From Desulfarculales bacterium UBA702 (GTDB taxonomy: Bacteria; Desulfobacterota; Syntrophobacteria; Syntrophobacterales; Syntrophobacteraceae): 64,000 nt of DNA. Positions 52,803 to 60,005 of the stretch are shown in pieces (within the stretch, counting starts at the first letter, position 1; each line of letters opens with the position of its first letter). The stretch covers positions 1 to 64,000 of the forward strand of contig DBMI01000095.1 in assembly GCA_002298165.1 (NCBI GenBank). Direction: 5' to 3'. A program made the position numbers and the translations under genes. Under the pieces are notes generated by a model that made no database searches, was not told the DNA's origin, and worked only from the letters and a program-made list of their open reading frames with translations.

Positions 52803-53141
52803 ATGGAAAAACTTGAATTGCCCCTTGCGGCATGGCTTATCTTTGTTGGGTCCGCGCTTCTGGAGGTAGGAGGCGATGCTGTAGTGCGCAGGGGACTTGG
52901 CCGGTCCAGTTTTTTCATAATATTAGCCGGAGGGATAATGCTCGCTGCATACGGGCTGCTCGTAAACACAGTAAAATGGGATTTCTCGAAACTCCTGGGT
53001 GTCTATGTGGCCGTATTTGCATTGGTGAGTGTTATGTGTGGCCGGTTCGTGTTCGGGGAGAGTATACCGAATTCAACATGGGTCGGTTTGGCCATTATTA
53101 TGGCGGGTGGCTTCGTCATTCAATTTGGCCACCTGGTTTGA
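52803..53141 (+). CDS. small four-helix membrane protein, SMR/YnfA-like
   Basis: A 112-residue inner-membrane protein with four hydrophobic segments. The first contains an internal glutamate in ALLEVGGDAVV, at the position of the functional Glu of small multidrug resistance proteins. The later MCGRFVFGESIPNSTWVGLAIIMAG resembles the fourth helix of YnfA/SMR proteins. Start ATG 52803 follows AAAGGG; further upstream codons are unsupported. It is 65 bases ahead of the kinase gene. A small export function is likely, the substrate unknown. Confidence 0.75.
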   Translation: MEKLELPLAAWLIFVGSALLEVGGDAVVRRGLGRSSFFIILAGGIMLAAYGLLVNTVKWDFSKLLGVYVAVFALVSVMCGRFVFGESIPNSTWVGLAIIMAGGFVIQFGHLV

Positions 53142-53206
53142 AGGTATGATATCATTGATCCGAAGGCAGATTTTAAAATTCCGACCAAACCGGGAGCGAT
53201 CCGAAG

Positions 53207-54169
53207 ATGCCTGAAGCCGGAACGATTTTCGAGGAAAGATACAAGATAATTCTCCCGCTTGGACAGGGGGGATTCGGAGCCACCTATCTGGCGGAGGATC
53301 TTCAATCCAATCAGAAGGTCGTCATGAAGATGCCTCATATCTCTCAACTGGGAGACCCCGCGATCTACGAGCGCTTCAGGCGGGAGGTGGCGATCGGCAA
53401 GCTTTTGAACCACTCGGATGTGCCGGTTGCCCTGGCAATATCCGAGGGGAACCCGCCTTACCTTGTACTAAAATACGTCGAAGGCGTGTCGCTGGCAAAT
53501 GTGCTGGTGGAGAAGGGGAAAATTGCCGTCCCCGAGGCTGTCAGGATGGTCGCAAATCTGCTTGACGCACTGCACTATTGCCATGAGAGAGGGGTTTATC
53601 ACCGGGACGTAAAACCTGAGAATCTTGTACTGGCCCCGGATGGGCACCTGAAAATCCTGGATTTTGGAATTGCTCTTATGGAGGGCTCCCCCCGTGTGAC
53701 CTGGCGAGGTTTTTCGGGGCTCATGGGTACTCCGGAATACATGGCCCCCGAGCAGATCAAGGGGGAGCGAGGCGCGGCGAAAAGTGACGTATATGCAGTC
53801 GGATGCCTGCTCTACAATCTGCTGAGCGGTTCTCCGCCGTACACGGGCGATAACCCGCTTACCGTAATGTATCAGCACATGACCAAGACGCCTGAGCCCC
53901 TCATTGGCAAAGTGGCGGATTTGCACCCGGGAATCTGGGCTGCGATCAGGAGGGCCCTACGAAGGCGAAAAGAAGAACGCTATGAAACGGCGGAGCAGAT
54001 GGCAAATGATCTTCGTTTCCCCGAGAATGCGGACCTAAAGTGGATAGATGAACCCGACCCTCCAATGGCTGCCATCCTTCCAACCCAAAAAAACAACATG
54101 CTGATCTACGGCGGCGCGGTACTGTTTGCAGTTTTGCTCGCAATTATCGTTCTTTTGCTTCGAAGGTGA
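53207..54169 (+). CDS. membrane-anchored PknB-like serine/threonine protein kinase
   Basis: A 320-residue Hanks-type kinase. The glycine loop is GQGGFG (19-24), the ATP lysine K41, the catalytic loop HRDVKPEN (132-139), metal-binding DFG (152-154) and APE (180-182), so all active residues are there. After the kinase domain a short linker leads to one C-terminal membrane segment (LIYGGAVLFAVLLAIIVLLL); no extracellular sensor follows. It converges, with no spacing, on the PII gene of the PP2C-PII operon, so kinase and phosphatase are genetic neighbours and may work as a pair. Confidence 0.95.
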   Translation: MPEAGTIFEERYKIILPLGQGGFGATYLAEDLQSNQKVVMKMPHISQLGDPAIYERFRREVAIGKLLNHSDVPVALAISEGNPPYLVLKYVEGVSLANVLVEKGKIAVPEAVRMVANLLDALHYCHERGVYHRDVKPENLVLAPDGHLKILDFGIALMEGSPRVTWRGFSGLMGTPEYMAPEQIKGERGAAKSDVYAVGCLLYNLLSGSPPYTGDNPLTVMYQHMTKTPEPLIGKVADLHPGIWAAIRRALRRRKEERYETAEQMANDLRFPENADLKWIDEPDPPMAAILPTQKNNMLIYGGAVLFAVLLAIIVLLLRR

Positions 54170-54508
54170 TCAAATCGCACTTATGCCTGTCTCGCCAGTG
54201 CGAATTCGAATCGCATTGCCGATAGGATACGTAAATATTTTTCCGTCCCCGATCTCGCCGGTGCGGGAAATCTCGATTATTTTCTCAATAACCTCATCCA
54301 GCATACTGTCGGATACCACCATTTCGATCTTTGTTTTCGGCAGCAGGTTTATATTGAGTTCAGTATTCCAGTTATCTTTGGTATGACCCTTCTGCAATCC
54401 ACACCCGATTGCTTCGGTTACCGTCATCCCCTTGATACCCAGTTGGCCGAGGCTCTCGAGTATCTCGGATATTTTGTTTGGCCTCAGAATACATTCAATT
54501 TTGGTCAT
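54170..54508 (-). CDS. PII-family signal protein lacking Tyr51
   Basis: A full-length 112-residue PII (GlnB/GlnK-like) protein that normally senses ATP/ADP and 2-oxoglutarate as a trimer. The fold marks are all there: MTVTEAIGCGLQKGHT, LLPKTKIEMVVSD, RTGEIGDGKIF and IRIRTGETG. In the T-loop, position 51, the tyrosine uridylylated by GlnD, is Leu, and the rest of the loop (KDNWNTELNIN) is divergent. So uridylylation is impossible and the partner is probably not the usual amtB/GlnE/NtrB set. It sits 16 bases downstream of the PP2C phosphatase gene, with no glnA or amtB next to it. Confidence 0.94.
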   Translation of the reverse strand: MTKIECILRPNKISEILESLGQLGIKGMTVTEAIGCGLQKGHTKDNWNTELNINLLPKTKIEMVVSDSMLDEVIEKIIEISRTGEIGDGKIFTYPIGNAIRIRTGETGISAI

Positions 54509-54524
54509 TTTACACCGCCTCGCA

Positions 54525-55316
54525 CTATTGTGGTATTTCGTTAATTTTAACCGTCAAGATTGTCATATTATCGTATCCGCCGCGCTTGTTTAGCTCGGCA
54601 ACCAGTTCGGCAAGCTCCTTTTCGGTGTAACCTCGCTCCAGAAGAAATGACTTCAACTCCTCCGGCCTGGCATGCTCCAGGATTCCATCGGTAATCAGGC
54701 AGAAGAGATCGCCCTGCTTCGTGTAACCCGAATAGAAATCCGGTACAAGCAAGGGTCCTTCACCAACCGACTTCAAAAGAATGTTTTTGTTTGGATGAAC
54801 ACTCGCCTCTTCGGGCGATATTAGTCCAAGACGCATCATTTTGCCGACGAGGCTGTGGTCCTTGGTCAATTGGATCATATCGCCGTCTCGCAGCAGCATG
54901 ATCTTTGAATCGCCGACGTGAGTGATGAAAAACCTGTTTTTCGTCAGAAGCAATGTTGAAAGGGTACACTTCATATTGTGCGTTGAGCGGTGTGTCATAC
55001 CAAGATCGTAGACGTGCAGCGCCGCATTGCCAAACGCGCTCTTCAGTCTGTCGGGAATTTTTTTGGAAAGATCTCCGAAATAATATTCCTGGAGCAAGAC
55101 ATTGACTGCCTCAGCGCTGGCGACCTCGCCAGCCGAATTGCCGCCCACGCCGTCCGAGACGGCAAAAAGACTCCCAAGCTGATTCAATACATTGTCGTCC
55201 GGGAGGTAAAAACCGAAATAGTCCTCATTGTTGGAACGGACGCTCCCCTTGTCCGAGAGCGCGCATACCTGCAATGAGTCCGGTCTGTCTTTCGTTCCGG
55301 GGGCTGTGCCGGCCAT
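54525..55316 (-). CDS. PP2C-family protein serine/threonine phosphatase
   Basis: A 263-residue metal-dependent phosphatase of the Stp1/PstP class. Motifs in order are ALSDKGSVRSNNEDYFG, FAVSDGVGGNSAGEVAS, THVGDSKIMLLRDGDMIQLTKDHS, LITDGILEHA and RGGYDNMTILTV, giving the full set of metal aspartates. The ATG at 55316 has GGAGG eight bases before; a GTG 18 bases upstream puts that site in the gene. It is followed at 16 bases by the PII gene and faces the kinase gene, making a kinase-phosphatase-PII cluster. Confidence 0.95.
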   Translation of the reverse strand: MAGTAPGTKDRPDSLQVCALSDKGSVRSNNEDYFGFYLPDDNVLNQLGSLFAVSDGVGGNSAGEVASAEAVNVLLQEYYFGDLSKKIPDRLKSAFGNAALHVYDLGMTHRSTHNMKCTLSTLLLTKNRFFITHVGDSKIMLLRDGDMIQLTKDHSLVGKMMRLGLISPEEASVHPNKNILLKSVGEGPLLVPDFYSGYTKQGDLFCLITDGILEHARPEELKSFLLERGYTEKELAELVAELNKRGGYDNMTILTVKINEIPQ

Positions 55317-55392
55317 TGAAATTGCCTCCAGCACGGAGGGGACCCCGTTTGAGGCCCCCCCGCACTAATGTTCGGATAGGAAAAATTTCAAC

Positions 55393-56916
55393 TCAGTGGT
55401 CAGGAACCGGTTCGCCAATGATCTTACGGCCGGACTTGATGCTGTAGATCACATGGTATAACGAGCCAAGCACCACCCAAATTCCGGTACCCACCAGTGC
55501 CATAATAGCCGCGGTCTGTGTATCGCCTCCACCCATGACCCCAAGGTAGAGAACGGCAGCCAGCATTGCAAAATTAGCGATGCCGCCAAGGATGGGGACC
55601 ACGATATGAGTTATGGGATTTCTCTGCGGGTGGCGAAGGAACGCTATCAATGCCACCAGATTTGTCATGCCGTAGAGAACGAAGGTGCCGACATTTGAGA
55701 GAAAGGTAACAGCTGTGAGATTCGTTACCGAGAGGACCCCGAAGCCGCCAATGATAGCCGAAACAACGATCATGGCCCAAACCGCAGTGTGGGGGGTAGC
55801 GTGCCTGGGATGCAAAAGCCCCAGAAAACTCGGGAGTTCCTTGTCCTTGGAGATTGCGTAGGTAACCCTCACCCCGGTGTTCATACAGGCAAGAGTCGTT
55901 CCGATAACGGCGATGGCGACCGTTATTGCCACGGTTATCATAAGAGCGAAGCCCATATTGCCGAGCAGCGCATCACCAATGCTTTTACACATGTCGCCTA
56001 TCGGAGCACTGGATGCGGCGGCGGCGTCAATTCCGGTCACCACGGCATCTTTCGCGTCCTTTCCGGTATAGGCGGTATTAAGCCATGCATTGGCGCCAAA
56101 GTACTCGAAAACGTAGCAAATCAGACCCTGAACGACCAAAGAGATGATAACGCCGCGGGATACGTGCTTCGGGGACTTGGATTCGGCTGTAAGTGCCGTG
56201 GCCGATTCGAAGCCCACCAGGAGCAGTATCGCTATAGTTGCCTGGAACATAATGTTCGAGAAACTGTGAGGCATCACAACCGAGGACAGGTTTTCATGAA
56301 CAAAGGTCACGCTCTCAGGGTTCTTGAATCGGTAGGCCAGGGCAAGAATCGTTATGAAAACAAGGGAAACGATCTGGATGACGTTGATCATGATCGAGAA
56401 AAGAGTAGAGCCATTGATGCCGCGATAAGCCACCAATCCCACAGCGATTGCGAAGCCAACTGCGACAAATACCTGAACGACAGGGGAGAGTTCCAACCCG
56501 AACTGACCTGCGATATAGGTTATAAGGGTGGCCATCATTGCCACCATAACCCCTGGGTAAACCCAGTAATAAAGATGGGAAAACCATCCGACTACAAACT
56601 TGGATATCCTTGCAAAGGAGGAGAACTTCTCCTCTTTTAGTATGGCCTGTTCGGTGAAATAGTAAGAGCTTCCGGTGCCTGCTTCGGGATAGAGTTCGGA
56701 GAGCTTGGAGTAGGAAATTGCGGTCAGGAATGCCAGGATGAGAGCCAAGCCAAGTCCGGCGAACATGTCCATTGCGGTAGTGGCACCGGCGAAATCGACC
56801 TGCGCCGCCTGCATCTGAAAAGTTAGCCATAAAAAAGCCCCCGGCGCAATCAGCGCCATTGCGTTCATTGTGACGCCGGTTAGTCCCAGTGTCTTTTTCA
56901 TTTCTACCTGTGCCAT
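55393..56916 (-). CDS. APC-superfamily amino-acid permease
   Basis: A 507-residue secondary transporter with about 12-13 hydrophobic segments. The start LGLTGVTMNAMALIAPGAFLW and YPEAGTGSSYYFTEQ carry the unwound first helix and substrate loop of APC transporters; VGFESATALTAESKSPKHVSRGV and the later TYAISKDKELPSFLGLLHPRHATPH are equally typical. The ATG at 56916 follows GAAGGTGG; the upstream ATG at 56949 is less likely. It is 76 bases upstream of the PP2C gene in the same direction, but cotranscription is unclear. The substrate is not predictable beyond amino acids or amines. Confidence 0.92.
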   Translation of the reverse strand: MAQVEMKKTLGLTGVTMNAMALIAPGAFLWLTFQMQAAQVDFAGATTAMDMFAGLGLALILAFLTAISYSKLSELYPEAGTGSSYYFTEQAILKEEKFSSFARISKFVVGWFSHLYYWVYPGVMVAMMATLITYIAGQFGLELSPVVQVFVAVGFAIAVGLVAYRGINGSTLFSIMINVIQIVSLVFITILALAYRFKNPESVTFVHENLSSVVMPHSFSNIMFQATIAILLLVGFESATALTAESKSPKHVSRGVIISLVVQGLICYVFEYFGANAWLNTAYTGKDAKDAVVTGIDAAAASSAPIGDMCKSIGDALLGNMGFALMITVAITVAIAVIGTTLACMNTGVRVTYAISKDKELPSFLGLLHPRHATPHTAVWAMIVVSAIIGGFGVLSVTNLTAVTFLSNVGTFVLYGMTNLVALIAFLRHPQRNPITHIVVPILGGIANFAMLAAVLYLGVMGGGDTQTAAIMALVGTGIWVVLGSLYHVIYSIKSGRKIIGEPVPDH

Positions 56917-57254
56917 AAGCCACCTTCCTTGTTGATTCGGAGTAAACATTTAGCCCCTTATTATTGGGCAAACGGGAAAAGATGATTCAGTCGACTTGGT
57001 TTGACTGGGAGCAATTAGCTTGCCAACCTTTTTTAGATTGGCCACTGGCAAGTATTTAATAGCAGGGGAAGGTATTTTATGGCATGAATTATCCCTTCCA
57101 GACGTCACAAAAATGTATCGTGATGAAAGGGGCAAACAAAAATGTACATTTCTGATCCGATGTCCCGCCCTAAATCAAGGACTGTACAGCAACTTCCATA
57201 TTTGGCACTGACTGACGAGGGTTGTTTCCACCGCAAGCTTTGATCCGGGAAGGC
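56917..57254. other. intergenic region upstream of the permease
   Basis: About 340 bases. It should hold the promoter of the leftward permease. A 63-codon frame at 57020-57211 has no ribosome site and no recognisable content. Its right end runs into the decayed regulator gene. Confidence 0.4.
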
Positions 57255-57620
57255 TGCGGTGGCAGGTTCCTTCCGAAAAGACCTTCCTGGCAGGGCTTGG
57301 CACCTTGATCATTCATGTCCCTAGCATCAAGGGAAGAAAATGAAGACATCGGTTCCCTTGTCATGCATTTTCTTGCAAACGCATGCGCCGAACAGGGCCG
57401 GAAGGTTTCTCTCGACAGTCATGGATTGAAAACACTCTGTGGGATCCAGCGAAGAGAGCTGTCGGCGGCCCTCGAGCGGAACAGGTGGATCAGAACGAAG
57501 GCTGTAAAAGACCCGGGCAGTACGTCAGATGAAATACCTGGCCAAAAAGTTCGGACTGGAGGGCCGGGTCCGGCAGAATCGATCCAGAGCCCATACGAGC
57601 TGATTCTGATTCACCTGCCA
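57255..57620 (+). pseudogene. decayed sigma-54-dependent activator (NtrC/NifA type)
   Basis: Reading across frames, one finds fragments of an enhancer-binding protein in correct order. First AVAGSFRKDL (AAA+ domain, compare FREDLYYRL); then in the next frame REENEDIGSLVMHFLANACAEQGRKV, compare REREEDIPLLVEHFL; then RREL and a Fis-type helix-turn-helix with LERNRWIRTKAVKD. After a shift near 57530 comes MKYLAKKFGLEGRVRQ, the tail of that helix-turn-helix. At least two frameshifts and an internal deletion (the WPGNVREL block is nearly gone) show it is dead. It overlaps nothing else on this strand except the end region of the dienelactone hydrolase gene, which starts immediately after. Confidence 0.6.
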
Positions 57621-57632
57621 GTTGAATTCGGT

Positions 57633-58418
57633 TTAAAAAATCTCCTTGAAAAACATCTGCATGTCAGCCCATGAGCGCATGTCGGCTGTCTTGTTATAGG
57701 AGAGGCCGGGTAAATTGCGCTTGTCCGCTCCCGGAACAGTGAAACTGTGCTCGGCGCCGCCGTTTATAATCAAACGCCAGTCCAGATTTGTCCTGTTCAT
57801 CGCCTCGATATACTCCTTGATCTTGTCCGAGGTAGTCATGTGGTCGGCGGCCCCGTGCTCGATAAGGAATTTTACATTCACGCGCTCGGCTTGTTCGTCC
57901 GGGGGACTTACTAGCGAGCCGTGGAAGCTGACCACTCCTTTGACTGCGGCGCCTGAATAACCAAGTTGCTGGACCGTGGAGCCGCCAAAACAGTATCCTA
58001 TTGCGGCTATCCGTGCCGCATCGACATTAGGGGCTTTCTTTAAAACCTCCAGGCCGGCCAAGGCCCGGTCGCGCCAGGTTTCGATATTGTTCATCACCTC
58101 TTTTGACCACTCGCCGGCCTCTTTCGGATGCTCTGTTACCCTGCCTTTACCGTACATGTCGGCTGCAAATGCAACGTATCCAAGCTGGGCCAGCATATCA
58201 GCCCGCTTTCTGATGTAATCGTCTAAGCCCCACCACTCATGAATTACCAGCACTCCGGGCCTTTTACCCTGGAAGGAATCATCATACGCCATGTATCCAT
58301 TGAGTTCCACATCGCCATGACGATAAGGAACACTCTTAGATACAACCCTGGCTTCGACATGAGCAACCGTCAGAGCAAGGAATGCAATTGCCATCAATAG
58401 TGAACTCAGATTTTTCAT
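57633..58418 (-). CDS. exported dienelactone-hydrolase-family protein
   Basis: An alpha/beta hydrolase of 261 residues with a signal peptide (KNLSSLLMAIAFLALTVAHVEA), so it acts outside the cytoplasm. The fold marks are PGVLVIHEWWGLDDYIR, the nucleophile elbow GYCFGG with a catalytic cysteine, and the acid and base in HGAADHMT and GAEHSF. A Cys nucleophile with downstream Asp and His is the dienelactone hydrolase signature. Two ATGs stand side by side; the second (58418) fits GAGG better. The real substrate is probably an ester or lactone and need not be dienelactone. Confidence 0.92.
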   Translation of the reverse strand: MKNLSSLLMAIAFLALTVAHVEARVVSKSVPYRHGDVELNGYMAYDDSFQGKRPGVLVIHEWWGLDDYIRKRADMLAQLGYVAFAADMYGKGRVTEHPKEAGEWSKEVMNNIETWRDRALAGLEVLKKAPNVDAARIAAIGYCFGGSTVQQLGYSGAAVKGVVSFHGSLVSPPDEQAERVNVKFLIEHGAADHMTTSDKIKEYIEAMNRTNLDWRLIINGGAEHSFTVPGADKRNLPGLSYNKTADMRSWADMQMFFKEIF

Positions 58419-58600
58419 CATTTTCCTCGGCATAATGTCCATGCGTTTTGTTAATTCCGTATCTACAAAGATAAATCAAACAGACTGAGAGTCACTAATG
58501 ATCCTGTGAGACAAATACCGTAGCTTGACACATCCATGGCAAAAAGCACGCGGTAAATTATCCAGAGCACGCGCAGTTCCGAATTAGCTGATCCAGTAAG

Positions 58601-59671
58601 CTAGCTCAGGGCAATGGCTTTTTCGGGGCACATTTCCTGGCAGCAGAAGCAGGTGATACATGTATCGGCGTCAACAACCGGCACCCCCTCGGGACCCATC
58701 GAAAGTGCTGACATGGCGCAGTGATCGATGCAGGTGCCGCATTGAGTGCAAGTTGCCGTATCGGCTTTTGGCCTAAGAACGGTCCGGCTTGTCATCAGCG
58801 TCTGGATGGTCTCGTTGCTCGTAATAGCCTCCCCTCCCAATGGGGGAAGCTTGAAGCCGGGTATTTGTTTCAGTTCACCTATAATTTCGATTTTGCGAAT
58901 ATCGTATTCACCGAGTCCCAGTTCTTTGGCCCTGCGAAGAAACTTCAACAATTCAGGTTCACAGCCCATCATCTTCGCAATAACGGCGTCCAGGGCCACT
59001 GCGTTATCCGAGGCTAGTATGCGGCCGATCTGACGTAATTCAGGCGAAGCAGGGCCATTGCCTTCCATTCCAACGACTGCATCTACAATAAAAAGATCCG
59101 GAACCCGCAACCTGAAAACTTCCACAATCAGATCGTGAAAGCGCTCGGGACTCCCCGCCGCCTGATGCAGACGAGCTTTCTGCGCGCCGGGCAATATGCC
59201 GTAGCTGTTCTTTATCGCTCCCGTCATGACTGTTAGACCGTGTGTTTTAAATTTGGGAAGGCTTATAATTATGTCTGCTTCCATAACAGCCCTGGACGGA
59301 CTTACCGATGGCATGTAATCGGGATTGAATTCCATCGTAACGGATTCCTCGCCTATATTTCGATAATAGCCCATGGCGGCATCCATCAGTCCAGTTCTTC
59401 GGAAGCTTTCCTCGTTCGCGCCGTAGTCAAACAGTCCTGGATTGTCACCGACAACGATCTCGGAGGGTCCGAGATCCTCCACCTTTTTGACAACTGCCCT
59501 CAAAACCGCCGGATTAGTGACGATTCCCTCCTCGGCCTGAGATGCCCTTAGCACGTTGGGTTTTATGAGGACCTTTTTCCCCGCTGCCTTAATAGGAAAA
59601 AGCTCAAAAACGCGCTCTACCGCATTCTTCACAGTTTCATAGTCTGCGGGTTCGATCAATACCTTGCACAT
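58601..59671 (-). CDS. DUF362 protein with two [4Fe-4S] ferredoxin motifs
   Basis: About 356 residues. The N-terminal and central part is DUF362 (GKKVLIKPNVL, IVVGDNPGL, ADIIISLPKFKTHGLTVMTGAIKNSYG, VVGMEGNGP), and the C-terminus carries CTQCGTCIDHC and CITCFCCQEMCP, each suited to bind a [4Fe-4S] cluster. Such proteins occur in many anaerobes and are probably electron carriers or cluster-using enzymes; their substrates are not settled. The start is ATG 59671 or 59677, both served by GGGAGG. The gene stands alone and points away from the secreted protease. Confidence 0.92.
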   Translation of the reverse strand: MCKVLIEPADYETVKNAVERVFELFPIKAAGKKVLIKPNVLRASQAEEGIVTNPAVLRAVVKKVEDLGPSEIVVGDNPGLFDYGANEESFRRTGLMDAAMGYYRNIGEESVTMEFNPDYMPSVSPSRAVMEADIIISLPKFKTHGLTVMTGAIKNSYGILPGAQKARLHQAAGSPERFHDLIVEVFRLRVPDLFIVDAVVGMEGNGPASPELRQIGRILASDNAVALDAVIAKMMGCEPELLKFLRRAKELGLGEYDIRKIEIIGELKQIPGFKLPPLGGEAITSNETIQTLMTSRTVLRPKADTATCTQCGTCIDHCAMSALSMGPEGVPVVDADTCITCFCCQEMCPEKAIALS

Positions 59672-59900
59672 CTCCATTACCTCCCGAGTTGATACTGGAA
59701 TTCATTTCTTCAGCCCGCTTCAGCGCAGGCGAAAACAATTGAAGATCGAGGATGGAATCAGCCAATCGAAATTGACAAAAGTTGACGAAATTTCACGATA
59801 ATGGTTAATTTGTGGCGAGCCGATTTTACCAAAAATTTGCACGGACTGCCCGTATTCTTCTGCCATGGGTCATCAGCAATGGTACTGGCCAAAAAAGTTG
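59672..59900. other. divergent intergenic region
   Basis: Holds the leftward promoter of the DUF362 gene and upstream DNA of the sigma-54 promoter that serves the protease. This is where an activator would bind; AAATTGACAAAAGTTGACGA at about 59768 contains a GTTGAC-like direct repeat, but no clear palindrome was found. Confidence 0.35.
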
Positions 59901-59916
59901 TGGCACACTAATTGCT
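59901..59916 (+). promoter_or_regulatory. sigma-54 (RpoN) promoter of the secreted protease
   Basis: TGGCACACTAATTGCT matches the TGGCACG-N4-TTGCW consensus at all but one position, with GG (59902-59903) and GC (59914-59915) at the exact -24/-12 spacing. The expected start is about 78 bases before the protease ATG. Such promoters need an activator of the NtrC type. Confidence 0.8.
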
Positions 59917-60005
59917 CTCTTGATTTCCGGAGTCTTTCGTGGAATAAGCGTTATCACTCAATAGGCATTCGCGTCTAGAAATTTCTTTGCAAAAAGGAAA
60001 CCCCT

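Noticed and set aside
57020..57211. 63-codon frame upstream of the decayed regulator
   Set aside because: No ribosome site and no recognisable motif; it overlaps the likely promoter of the permease.
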